Shown: positions 57,086 to 64,000 of the stretch, piece by piece
How the letters are laid out: every line of letters starts with the position of its first letter
How positions within the stretch are numbered: position 1 is the first letter of the stretch
NCBI RefSeq assembly: GCF_013003965.1
Contig: NZ_CP053069.1
Location: 3,007,419-3,071,418 of the forward strand
Origin: Usitatibacter rugosus
GTDB lineage: Bacteria > Pseudomonadota > Gammaproteobacteria > Burkholderiales > Usitatibacteraceae
Length of the DNA: 64,000 nucleotides
Direction of reading: 5' to 3'
Position numbers and translations under genes: made by a program
The notes under the pieces: generated by a model
Told to the model about the DNA's origin: nothing
Databases searched by the model: none
What the model saw: the letters and a program-made list of their open reading frames with translations, nothing else

Positions 57086-58534
57086 TTACGCCGTTCCTCC
57101 GACCGTCAGGCCCTCGATACGCAACGTGGGCTGCCCCACGCCCACAGGCACCGACTGGCCTTCCTTCCCGCACATGCCGATGCCGGGGTCGAGCGCGAGG
57201 TCGTTGCCGATCAGCGCCACCTTCGTGAGCGCTTCCGGGCCGTTGCCGATCAGCGTCGCGCCCTTCACCGGGTACTGCATCTTGCCGTTCTCGACCCACC
57301 ACGCCTCGGAGGCCGAGAACACGAACTTGCCGCTGGTGATGTCGACCTCGCCGCCGCCGAAGTTCACGCAGTAGATGCCGCGGTCGAGCGAGGCGAGGAT
57401 TTCCGCCGGGTCCTTGTCGCCGGAGAGCATGTACGTGTTGGTCATGCGCGGCATGGGCAGGCTCGCGTACGACTCGCGCCGCCCGTTGCCCGTCGGCTCC
57501 ACGCCCATGAGGCGCGCGTTGAGGCTGTCCTGCATGTAGCCGCGGAGGATGCCGTCCTCGATGAGGACGTTCCTGCCCGGCGTGTTGCCTTCGTCGTCGA
57601 TGGAGAGCGAGCCGCGGCGGTCGGGCATGGTGCCGTCGTCGATGACGGTCACGCCCTTCGCGGCGACACGCTCGCCGATGCGGCCGCTGAAGGCCGACGT
57701 TCCCTTGCGGTTGAAGTCGCCCTCGAGGCCGTGGCCGATCGCCTCGTGCAGCAGGATGCCGGGCCAGCCGGGGCCGAGCACCACGCTCATCACGCCCGCG
57801 GGAGCCGGGCGCGCCTGCAGGTTCACGAGCGCCTGCTTGACCCCTTCCTCCGCGATGCCGCGCAGCACCTCGTCGGTGAAATATCCGTAGCCGAAGCGCC
57901 CGCCGCCGCCGGCATTGCCCTGCTCGCGCCGTCCTTCGTGCTCCACGATCACCGAGACCGAGATGTGCACCAGGGGGCGCACGTCGCCGGCCAGCGTGCC
58001 ATCGGAGCGCGCGACCAGCACCACGTCGTATTCGCCGGAGAGGCGGCCGATCACCTGCTTCACGCGCGGATCCTGCGCGCGCGCCATGCGCTCCACCGTC
58101 TCCAGGATGCGGACCTTCTGCGCGTCGTCGAGGCTGGAGACCGGGTCGATCGGCGCGTAGAGGCCGCGGCCTTCGCGCACCTTCGGCGCCGCGACGGCTT
58201 GCGAGCCGCCCGCGGCGGCGATCGCGCGCGTGACTTTCGCGGCGGAATCGAGCGCCTCGGCGGTGATGTCGTCGGCGTAGGCGAAGGCCGTCTTCTCGCC
58301 GCTCACGACGCGCACACCCACGCCCTGGTCGATCGAGTAGCTGCCGTTCTTCACCTCGCCCTCTTCGAGCGTCCAGCCCTCGGAGCGGTTGTACTGGAAG
58401 TAGAGGTCCGCGTCGTCCGCCTTGTGGGCGAGGATGGTGCCGAACACGGATTGCAGCGACGACTCGTCGAGCCCGCTGGGGGCGAGGAGAGTCGCTTTCG
58501 CGATGTCGAGAGTGCTCGGTCCTGGCTTCGTCAT
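57086..58534 (-). CDS. tldD: Metalloprotease TldD
   Basis: A 482-residue TldD-family zinc metalloprotease. With TldE (PmbA) it degrades unfolded peptides and can process modified peptides such as microcins. LYFQYNRSEGWTLEEGEVKN and the metal motif HEAIGHGLEGDFNRKG (HEXXXH) are intact, followed by GRIGERVAAKGVTVIDDGTM, GNTPGRNVLIEDGIL and FGGGEVDITSGKFVFSASEA. The ATG at 58534 was chosen over an upstream ATG that lies in the inverted repeat. Its partner tldE is not in the window. The order yhdP-nitrilase-tldD is common in betaproteobacteria. Confidence 0.95.
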   Translation of the reverse strand: MTKPGPSTLDIAKATLLAPSGLDESSLQSVFGTILAHKADDADLYFQYNRSEGWTLEEGEVKNGSYSIDQGVGVRVVSGEKTAFAYADDITAEALDSAAKVTRAIAAAGGSQAVAAPKVREGRGLYAPIDPVSSLDDAQKVRILETVERMARAQDPRVKQVIGRLSGEYDVVLVARSDGTLAGDVRPLVHISVSVIVEHEGRREQGNAGGGGRFGYGYFTDEVLRGIAEEGVKQALVNLQARPAPAGVMSVVLGPGWPGILLHEAIGHGLEGDFNRKGTSAFSGRIGERVAAKGVTVIDDGTMPDRRGSLSIDDEGNTPGRNVLIEDGILRGYMQDSLNARLMGVEPTGNGRRESYASLPMPRMTNTYMLSGDKDPAEILASLDRGIYCVNFGGGEVDITSGKFVFSASEAWWVENGKMQYPVKGATLIGNGPEALTKVALIGNDLALDPGIGMCGKEGQSVPVGVGQPTLRIEGLTVGGTA

Positions 58535-58555
58535 GGCTTCCTTGAATACAAAGGC

Positions 58556-58672
58556 GCAACCGCAGATCCCCGCCGATAACACAAGCCGATCTCCGCGGAT
58601 GAAATCTTGCAGTACAGTTCGCCTGCTCTATCGGCGGCCATCTGCGAGAAATCGGCGGGGATCGGCGGTTGC
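58556..58672. repeat. Imperfect inverted repeat in the nitrilase-tldD gap
   Basis: GCAACCGCAGATCCCCGCCGAT (58556-58577) is the inverse of ATCGGCGGGGATCGGCGGTTGC (58651-58672) with one mismatch. The flanking inner parts (to about 58600 and from about 58630) pair partly. It occupies most of the 145-bp gap. Units such as CATCTGCG recall the arms of the 36308-36615 element. Confidence 0.7.
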
Positions 58673-58679
58673 ATTTGCC

Positions 58680-59552
58680 TTACCAACTCCTCACCGTCTT
58701 GTGCGTCAACGCGGGCAGGGAACGACGGATCTTGGCTTGATAGGTGGGGTTCACTCCGGCAACCACAACCCCGGAACCCCGGGGCAGCCTGTCCAGCACG
58801 ACGCCCCACGGATCCACGATCATCGTGTGGCCATGCGTCTCGCGCCCGTTCACGTGGTAGCCGCCCTGCGCGGGGGCGATCACGTAGGCGAGGTTCTCGA
58901 TGGCGCGCGCTCGCACCAGCGTGTCCCAGTGCGCCTTGCCCGTCGTTTCCGTGAAGGCCGAGGGGACGAGGATCAAATCGACCTCGCCCATGGCCCGGTA
59001 GAGCTCCGGGAACCGCAGGTCGTAGCACACCGAAACGCCGATCCGTCCATAGGGAGACTCCACCGTGACGACTCGGTTCCCCGGCTGGATGGTTCGTTCC
59101 TCGGTATAGCGTTCCTGGCCCATGTCGAAGCCGAAGAGGTGGATCTTGTCGTAGCGGGCGACGCGCTTTCCGTCCTGGTCGTAGATCAGGCAGGAATTGT
59201 TGACCTTGGTGGTCGAGCCGCAGTCCAGCGGAACGGAGCCGCCGACGAGCCAGATCTGGTGGCGCTTCGCCTCGGCCGACAGGAACGACTGGATCGGGCC
59301 TTCGCCGTCCTTCTCGCGGGCGTCCACCTTGTCCGTGTCCTTCATGCCCATGATGCCGAAGTACTCCGGCAGGGCCACGATGCGCGCCCCGGAGGCGGCG
59401 GCGAGCTCGATCAGGCGCGCGGCCTCCTGCAGGTTGGCGGCCACGTTCGGTCCCGAGGCCATTTGGATCGCGGCCACGCGGAACATCGACTGCGTGATGT
59501 TGAAGGTCTCGCGAAGCGCTTCGGGCGTCGTCGAGTTCTTGGTGATGATCAT
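58680..59552 (-). CDS. Nitrilase-superfamily carbon-nitrogen hydrolase (Nit/omega-amidase type)
   Basis: A 290-residue hydrolase with the Glu-Lys-Cys triad: Glu in IVALPEYFGIMG, Lys in YDKIHLFGFDMG and Cys in GVSVCYDLRFPELYR. The sequence resembles Nit1/omega-amidase proteins, which hydrolyse deaminated glutathione or omega-amides. It is coupled to yhdP by a 4-bp overlap (start 59552). The conserved fold begins at MFRVAAIQMASG, so the Met at 59486 is a possible alternative start. It is followed by tldD, a conserved neighbour. Confidence 0.9.
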   Translation of the reverse strand: MIITKNSTTPEALRETFNITQSMFRVAAIQMASGPNVAANLQEAARLIELAAASGARIVALPEYFGIMGMKDTDKVDAREKDGEGPIQSFLSAEAKRHQIWLVGGSVPLDCGSTTKVNNSCLIYDQDGKRVARYDKIHLFGFDMGQERYTEERTIQPGNRVVTVESPYGRIGVSVCYDLRFPELYRAMGEVDLILVPSAFTETTGKAHWDTLVRARAIENLAYVIAPAQGGYHVNGRETHGHTMIVDPWGVVLDRLPRGSGVVVAGVNPTYQAKIRRSLPALTHKTVRSW

Positions 59553-62500
59553 GGAGTGGGCGTCGGGCTCGGTGCGGCCGCGGCGGCCTTCGGGGGCGGG
59601 GCCGATACGCGCGTCACGGAAGGATTATCCCACGAGCCCGTCACCTGGTACTCGTAGGCGACGACCTTGCCGAGCGGATTCTGCAGTAGCTTCGAGACGA
59701 CCAGCGTGCTCAAGCCCAGCACCGGGGTGCCGATCAGCGTGGCGGCGAGCGCCACGCTCTCGCCGACCTCCGGCACCACGCGCAGCGTCAGCCTCTGCGT
59801 CTCCTGCGGCAGCGACACCTCGCCCGACATGCTCACGAAGGCCGCGGGGCCGTTGATCTCGAGGTCGTCGGTGAGCAGGATGCCGCGCGCCAGGCGCACG
59901 TTCGAGGTGATGCTCCCGAAGGCGAAGCCCTCGGCGAAGACGTCCTTGAAGTCGAACGTGACGCGCCGCGGGATCGACTGCAGCGAGAGGAGCCCCAGGA
60001 GCTTGCCTGCGCCCGGCTCGATCTTGGCGAACTGGCCGTCGCGCGCGTCCAGCCGGAAGTTGCCCGAGAGCTTGCCGACCTCGAAGTCGTAGGGGAAGCC
60101 CGGCCAGGCGAGCTTGCCCTCGAGCGTGGCGCGGCCGCCCTTCACGTAGTCGCCGTAGCCGAACTGCGCGAAGAGCGCGTTCAGGTTCCCCGCGTCCACC
60201 TTGAGGTCGAGCGTGGTGATCGAGCCGTTGCCGGTCGGACGCCACGCGCCCGTGGAGTGGAACTTCGATTGCCCGTTGGTGATGTCGAGCTTCTCGATGC
60301 GCCATTCGTCGCCGGCGTGCACGGCCTTCAGCTCGAGGCGGCCCATCGGCGTGCTCTTGAACTCGAAGCGCTCGGCGACGATGTCGAGCGCCGGCAGCTC
60401 CGCGGCGCCGTCCTGCGGGGCTTGCGGTGGCGCGCTCGCGCCTTCGGGTCGCTCCGTGGGGCGCAGCAGGAAGCGGTCGAGGCGTGCGGCCACGCGCCCC
60501 TTGCCGGCGGGATTCCATGAAATGTCGCCCGAGATCTGCGGACCCTCGAGGTGCCCCTTCCACTCGGTGCCGGTCCGCTCGAGGCTCACCGCCAGGTCGC
60601 GGAACTGGCGCTGGGTGAACACGACCTCGCGCAGGCGAAGGTCGAAGCCGCGCAGGGCCGGCCCGGTATCCACCGCGGCTGGCGACTGCGGCCCCTTCGC
60701 CGCGAAGACGGCGAGCCATGCATCGACGTCGAGGCGCGGCAGGTCTCCGTAGAGCCAGATGCCGTCCTTCATCGGCGGCGTGTCGACCGTCGTGCCGAAG
60801 AGCAACGCGGCCTGCCAGTGCTCCGCGCCCGGAGCCCCGCGCGTCGCGAAACGCCCGCGCGCCGCGTCTCCCAGCGAGGCCGAGGTGAATTCCTCGCGCG
60901 TGCCCATGCGCTGGATGGTGATGGCGAGCGGCTTCACATCGTCGGGCGTCTTGGCGAACGGCGCGGGCAGCGTCGAGGCGAGGCCCTTCAGGTCCGATTC
61001 GAGCGCGAGGTCGGTGCCCTCGGCCGTGGAATTCACGCGGGCTTTCCAGTCGATCGTGCCGTCCAGGCGCGCGGCGATCGGTTCCGGCACGAAGGCCCCC
61101 ATCACGTTCGAGGCGATGCGCCCTTCGAGGGTCGTCAGGACGCCGTCGGGCTGCGAGGCGATGCGCAGCATCGTGGGCTGGCCGAACATCGTGCCGGTGA
61201 GCTCGGGCGCGCGCACGCCTCGCTCCGTGAACAGGAGCTTGCCCTTGATGCCCGACATCGTGAGCGACTTGCCGACGGTCGCGGTGGCGCCGGCGAACTG
61301 GAAGTCGCCCGCGACGCGCGCCGGCTCCGTGCCGTAGAGCGGATAGGTGAGCTTGAGTCCCAGGCGCGCGGGGCCTTCGACCTGCACCGCCTTCGTGAAC
61401 GCGCCGGGACCGTTCACGAGCGGGCTCTCGCGCAGGAAGCGCACGGTGTCGGCGCCGGCCGTATCGATCTGCGTGGTGAACACGACGACCGGCGGCTGCG
61501 CGCCGAAGTCGTCGATCGCAACCGTGGTGTCCTTCATGCGCGAGGCGAAGATCGACGCCGAGCTCGAGCGGATCTCCATGTGCTGGCCTTCGAAGTGCAG
61601 CGCCGCATCGATGCCCGTCACCTCGGGCCAGTCCGGGTGGTACTTGAGGCGGCCGTCGGCGAGCTGCGCCTCCACGAGGAAGCGGCCCTCCTTGTTGTCG
61701 CGGAACGGGAAGTGCCACAGGTCGCCATTCACCTCGAAGGTGGCGCGCTTCACCTCGCCGCCCTGGATCGCGTTGTCGAGCCACTTCTGCGTCACCGCGA
61801 AGCGCGCGGGAAAGTAGTTCGCGATGGCTTTCGCGTTGGCGCGGGAGAGCGTCCCCTTCATCTCGAGGTGCCCGGGCGAGCGCACGCTCGAGCCGGGGAT
61901 CGAGCGCCACACGGCCTTCGCGCGGCCCTCGGTATCCGGGTTGGCGAAATGGAAATCGCCGACCGTCACTTCGAGCTTCGCGCCCTCGCGCTTCCAGCTC
62001 GCGTCGGCATCGAGTGCCTCGAACGTGAGCGGAGCCCGGAAGAACGAAGCGATCTCGAGCGTGGCGTTCCTGGATGCGAGCCGCAGCGTGCCGCCTCTCT
62101 CGTTGCCATCGACCACGCCGGAGAGGCCGCTCGCACCGGGATGGCCATCGGCCGCGGCGATCGCGAGATTCTCGAAGCGGCCGCGCAGCTCGAAGGACGT
62201 GGCCTGGGCCGGCGTGGCGCCTGTCCAGATGAACGCCGCCTTGGTGATCACGCCACGCGGCGCGTACTGCGCGATGCCGGTCTTCACGTCCTTGGGGATC
62301 GGGAAGTAGTCGACGAGCGTGGCGGCGATGCGAAGGTCGATCCCGTCGGCGTGGACTTCGCCGCGCGGAGTCTCGCCCTTCGCCGCGCGCTTCAGGAATG
62401 AAAAAGCGGCCGGCTTCGCGTCGAGGCCGGAGGCGGTGCGAAAGCGCAGGTTCTCCGTGCCGAGATAGAAACCGCCCGGCTCGTAGCGATACATGACGCG

Positions 62501-63436
62501 CCCCGAGACGTGCGCAAGGTCGATCTGCGGCACGTCGGCAGCGAGCTGGCCCCGGACGTCTCGCAGCGTCACGTCCGCGGTGATCTCGCGCACGCCTTCG
62601 GCCGCGATGTCCGCCCACACACGCACGCTGCCGAAGCCACTGCGCATCGTCTCGGGCACGGGGACGTGTGTGCGGAGCGCCGCGAGGTCGGCGTCGGTTC
62701 CCTCGCCATAGAGACGGCCCGTGGCCATCCAGTGATCGCCCTGGCGCTCGATGTGGAGCTCGCCCCTCGCGTCGATGGCTCGCGCGAGGTGGGCGGGCGG
62801 CGTCGCGGTGAGCGCGACCAGGTGGCGCTTGCCCTTGCGGCGCACGGCGATCTCCACGTTGGAGAGCTTCACCTCCGGAGCGCCCATCTTCTCGTCGCGC
62901 CAGAGGAGCGTCGCGTTGTGGATCTGCAGGTTGGGCTGCTCGAGCAGCCAGCGCGAGAACTGGCCGTCGCCGGGGCCCGCCTGCGTGAGGGGCTTGTCGG
63001 CAAGGTAGATGAGCCCGTCGGTGCCGCGGCGCAGGACCAGCTCCGGCCGCTCGAAGGCGATGTCGTGGAAGCGCACCTCGCCCAGCAGCAGCGCCCACCA
63101 CGAGAGCGTCACCTGCGCGCGGTCGAACGCGAGCGCGGCCCGGCCCTTGCGGTCGTTGAGCGCGAAGCCCTCCATCGAGAGGCGTGGGCGCAAGCCTTCC
63201 CACCCACCTTCGAGGCGGCGCACGTCCACGGCCATGCCGGAAGCGGACTCGATCGAGGCGATCAGCTGGGGACGCCAGCTTTCGACGTTGGGGAGCGTCA
63301 CGTACCGCAGCCAGAGGACGCCGGCTGCGAAAACGACCACGAGCAGGAGGCCCGCACCCGCGAGAGCGCGGTAGCAAAAGCGGGTGAAGTTCTGGATGCT
63401 GGGGCCTCGGAAGCGCGGGGGTGGCGGGATTTTCAC
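59549..63436 (-). CDS. yhdP: YhdP-family AsmA-like lipid-transport protein
   Basis: A 1295-residue inner-membrane-anchored periplasmic protein. One N-terminal helix (ALAGAGLLLVVVFAAGVLWL) is followed by LPNVESWRPQLIASIESASG and DVRRLEGGWEGLRPRLSMEG, typical of the YhdP/TIGR02099 family, and a very long beta-rich groove. The C-terminal DUF3971/AsmA region contains LDARDGQFAKIEPGAGKLLG and SLQSIPRRVTFDFKDVFAEG. Members bridge the envelope and move phospholipids to the outer membrane. GTG 63436 is chosen as start, because the longer frame overlaps divergent glnE. A low-complexity Ala/Pro/Thr tail (PPPKAAAAAPSPTPTP) ends the protein. Confidence 0.92.
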   Translation of the reverse strand: MKIPPPPRFRGPSIQNFTRFCYRALAGAGLLLVVVFAAGVLWLRYVTLPNVESWRPQLIASIESASGMAVDVRRLEGGWEGLRPRLSMEGFALNDRKGRAALAFDRAQVTLSWWALLLGEVRFHDIAFERPELVLRRGTDGLIYLADKPLTQAGPGDGQFSRWLLEQPNLQIHNATLLWRDEKMGAPEVKLSNVEIAVRRKGKRHLVALTATPPAHLARAIDARGELHIERQGDHWMATGRLYGEGTDADLAALRTHVPVPETMRSGFGSVRVWADIAAEGVREITADVTLRDVRGQLAADVPQIDLAHVSGRVMYRYEPGGFYLGTENLRFRTASGLDAKPAAFSFLKRAAKGETPRGEVHADGIDLRIAATLVDYFPIPKDVKTGIAQYAPRGVITKAAFIWTGATPAQATSFELRGRFENLAIAAADGHPGASGLSGVVDGNERGGTLRLASRNATLEIASFFRAPLTFEALDADASWKREGAKLEVTVGDFHFANPDTEGRAKAVWRSIPGSSVRSPGHLEMKGTLSRANAKAIANYFPARFAVTQKWLDNAIQGGEVKRATFEVNGDLWHFPFRDNKEGRFLVEAQLADGRLKYHPDWPEVTGIDAALHFEGQHMEIRSSSASIFASRMKDTTVAIDDFGAQPPVVVFTTQIDTAGADTVRFLRESPLVNGPGAFTKAVQVEGPARLGLKLTYPLYGTEPARVAGDFQFAGATATVGKSLTMSGIKGKLLFTERGVRAPELTGTMFGQPTMLRIASQPDGVLTTLEGRIASNVMGAFVPEPIAARLDGTIDWKARVNSTAEGTDLALESDLKGLASTLPAPFAKTPDDVKPLAITIQRMGTREEFTSASLGDAARGRFATRGAPGAEHWQAALLFGTTVDTPPMKDGIWLYGDLPRLDVDAWLAVFAAKGPQSPAAVDTGPALRGFDLRLREVVFTQRQFRDLAVSLERTGTEWKGHLEGPQISGDISWNPAGKGRVAARLDRFLLRPTERPEGASAPPQAPQDGAAELPALDIVAERFEFKSTPMGRLELKAVHAGDEWRIEKLDITNGQSKFHSTGAWRPTGNGSITTLDLKVDAGNLNALFAQFGYGDYVKGGRATLEGKLAWPGFPYDFEVGKLSGNFRLDARDGQFAKIEPGAGKLLGLLSLQSIPRRVTFDFKDVFAEGFAFGSITSNVRLARGILLTDDLEINGPAAFVSMSGEVSLPQETQRLTLRVVPEVGESVALAATLIGTPVLGLSTLVVSKLLQNPLGKVVAYEYQVTGSWDNPSVTRVSAPPPKAAAAAPSPTPTP

Positions 63437-63476
63437 GGTATTGTACGGCTCCCGCTCGCCGGAATCGCGCAATTCA

Positions 63477-64000
63477 ATGCCCGCATCCCCCGCCGCGCTG
63501 CCCCTCGCCGCGGCCCTGGAACGCACCCGCCGCCTCTCCCGCTACTGCGACCGCCTCCTGACCGCCCGGCCGGAGCTCGAGGCCGTCGTCGAAAGGCATG
63601 TCGCGGAGTCCTATTCCCGGGCCGAGATGGAGGCCGCCCTCGCGCTCGACATCGCTCCGGCCAGCGCGCTTCGCCGCCTTCGCCAGGAGGTCATGCTCGT
63701 CCTGGCCCACCGCGACCTGAACGGCCTCGCGTCGCTGGACGAGGTGCTCGCGACGATGAGCGCGCTCGCCGACACGACGATCGCCTACGCGGCTGCGGAA
63801 GCGCACCGCGCCACCGTGGCCGTGCACGGCGAGCCCGTCGATGCAACGGGATGCCCGATGCGGCTCATCGTCGCCGGCCTGGGCAAGTTGGGCGGCGGTG
63901 AGCTGAACGTGTCCTCGGACGTGGACCTGATCTTCCTCTACGCCGAGGAAGGCGAGACGCCGGGCCCGCGCAGCGTCTCGTACCACGAGTTCTTCGCCGC
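63477..64000 (+). CDS. glnE: Glutamine-synthetase adenylyltransferase, N-terminal part (truncated by window edge)
   Basis: The first 174 residues of the bifunctional enzyme that adenylylates and deadenylylates glutamine synthetase. The N-terminal helical region contains MEAALALDIAPASALRRLRQ and MLVLAHRDLNGLASLDEVL. The nucleotidyltransferase motif is IVAGLGKLGGGELNVSSDVD, with DLIFLYAEEG following, where the Asp residues bind metal. It starts at ATG 63477, 40 bp from divergent yhdP, so the two promoters must lie back to back. The remainder of the roughly 900-residue protein is outside the window. Confidence 0.93.
   Translation, partial: MPASPAALPLAAALERTRRLSRYCDRLLTARPELEAVVERHVAESYSRAEMEAALALDIAPASALRRLRQEVMLVLAHRDLNGLASLDEVLATMSALADTTIAYAAAEAHRATVAVHGEPVDATGCPMRLIVAGLGKLGGGELNVSSDVDLIFLYAEEGETPGPRSVSYHEFFA

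Noticed and set aside
59625-63377. A 1250-codon open frame in another frame on the minus strand within yhdP.
   Set aside because: The product is Arg/Pro/Ala-rich with no domains, while the yhdP frame carries a membrane anchor and family motifs.

Overview
This is a GC-rich (roughly two thirds G+C by eye), gene-dense bacterial chromosome segment with about 60 protein genes, one tRNA and almost no intergenic space. Many neighbours share ATGA or GTGA stop/start overlaps. Gene order points to a betaproteobacterium: hfq-hflX-hflK-hflC-DUF2065-hisZ-purA, the run ndk-rlmN-pilF-rodZ-ispG-hisS-yfgM-bamB-der just upstream of hfq, and glnE divergent from yhdP-nitrilase-tldD. I cannot name a genus with confidence. 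No phage, insertion sequence, CRISPR array or plasmid feature was seen.

Layout. (1) 1-11,515 is a surface-polysaccharide locus: the end of an aldo/keto reductase, two glycosyltransferases, a polytopic polymerase-like protein, a WaaE-like glycosyltransferase, GalE, a NodU-type carbamoyltransferase, GDP-fucose synthesis (gmd, fcl), a WecA/MraY-type initiating phosphotransferase and a low-molecular-weight tyrosine phosphatase. (2) 11,550-18,653 holds a secreted PQQ-type sugar dehydrogenase with two extra C-terminal repeats, rlmB, rnr, tRNA-Leu(CAG) and a 710-residue alanine-rich coiled-coil membrane protein. (3) 18,650-36,253 is a long minus-strand housekeeping block from accA down to purA. (4) 36,254-36,681 is the only gene-free stretch over 300 bp and holds a large inverted repeat with 118-bp arms. 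(5) 36,682-38,499 encodes cob(I)alamin adenosyltransferase, an ECF sigma factor and its anti-sigma factor. (6) 38,515-45,035, on the minus strand, holds a BtuF-like protein, a secreted repeat protein and an unusual operon with three DAHP synthases. That operon is preceded by a short reading frame for an aromatic-rich leader peptide and an intrinsic terminator. (7) 45,075-45,892 encodes two small exported proteins. (8) 45,943-55,244 is an aryl-polyene-like fatty-acid-synthase cluster: ACP, ligase/dehydratase fusion, acyltransferase, LolA-like protein, MMPL exporter, ketosynthase, ketosynthase-like partner, dehydratase and glycosyltransferase. No ketoreductase or ammonia-lyase is present in the window. 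(9) 55,204-64,000 holds a lipase-like lipoprotein, msrB, tldD, a nitrilase-family protein, yhdP and the start of glnE.

The most noteworthy element is the candidate transcription attenuator at 44,902-45,035. A 22-codon frame containing YFFWYWF is followed by a 10-bp GC-rich hairpin with a T-tract, immediately before tandem type I-alpha DAHP synthase genes. This is what one expects if the first step of aromatic amino-acid synthesis is controlled by translation of Phe/Tyr/Trp codons. The third DAHP synthase homologue in the operon (type I-beta-like) has an altered metal-binding site. Mobile or REP-like palindromes recur in intergenic and 5-prime positions: before accA, inside the 5-prime end of one aroG, upstream of msrB and upstream of tldD.
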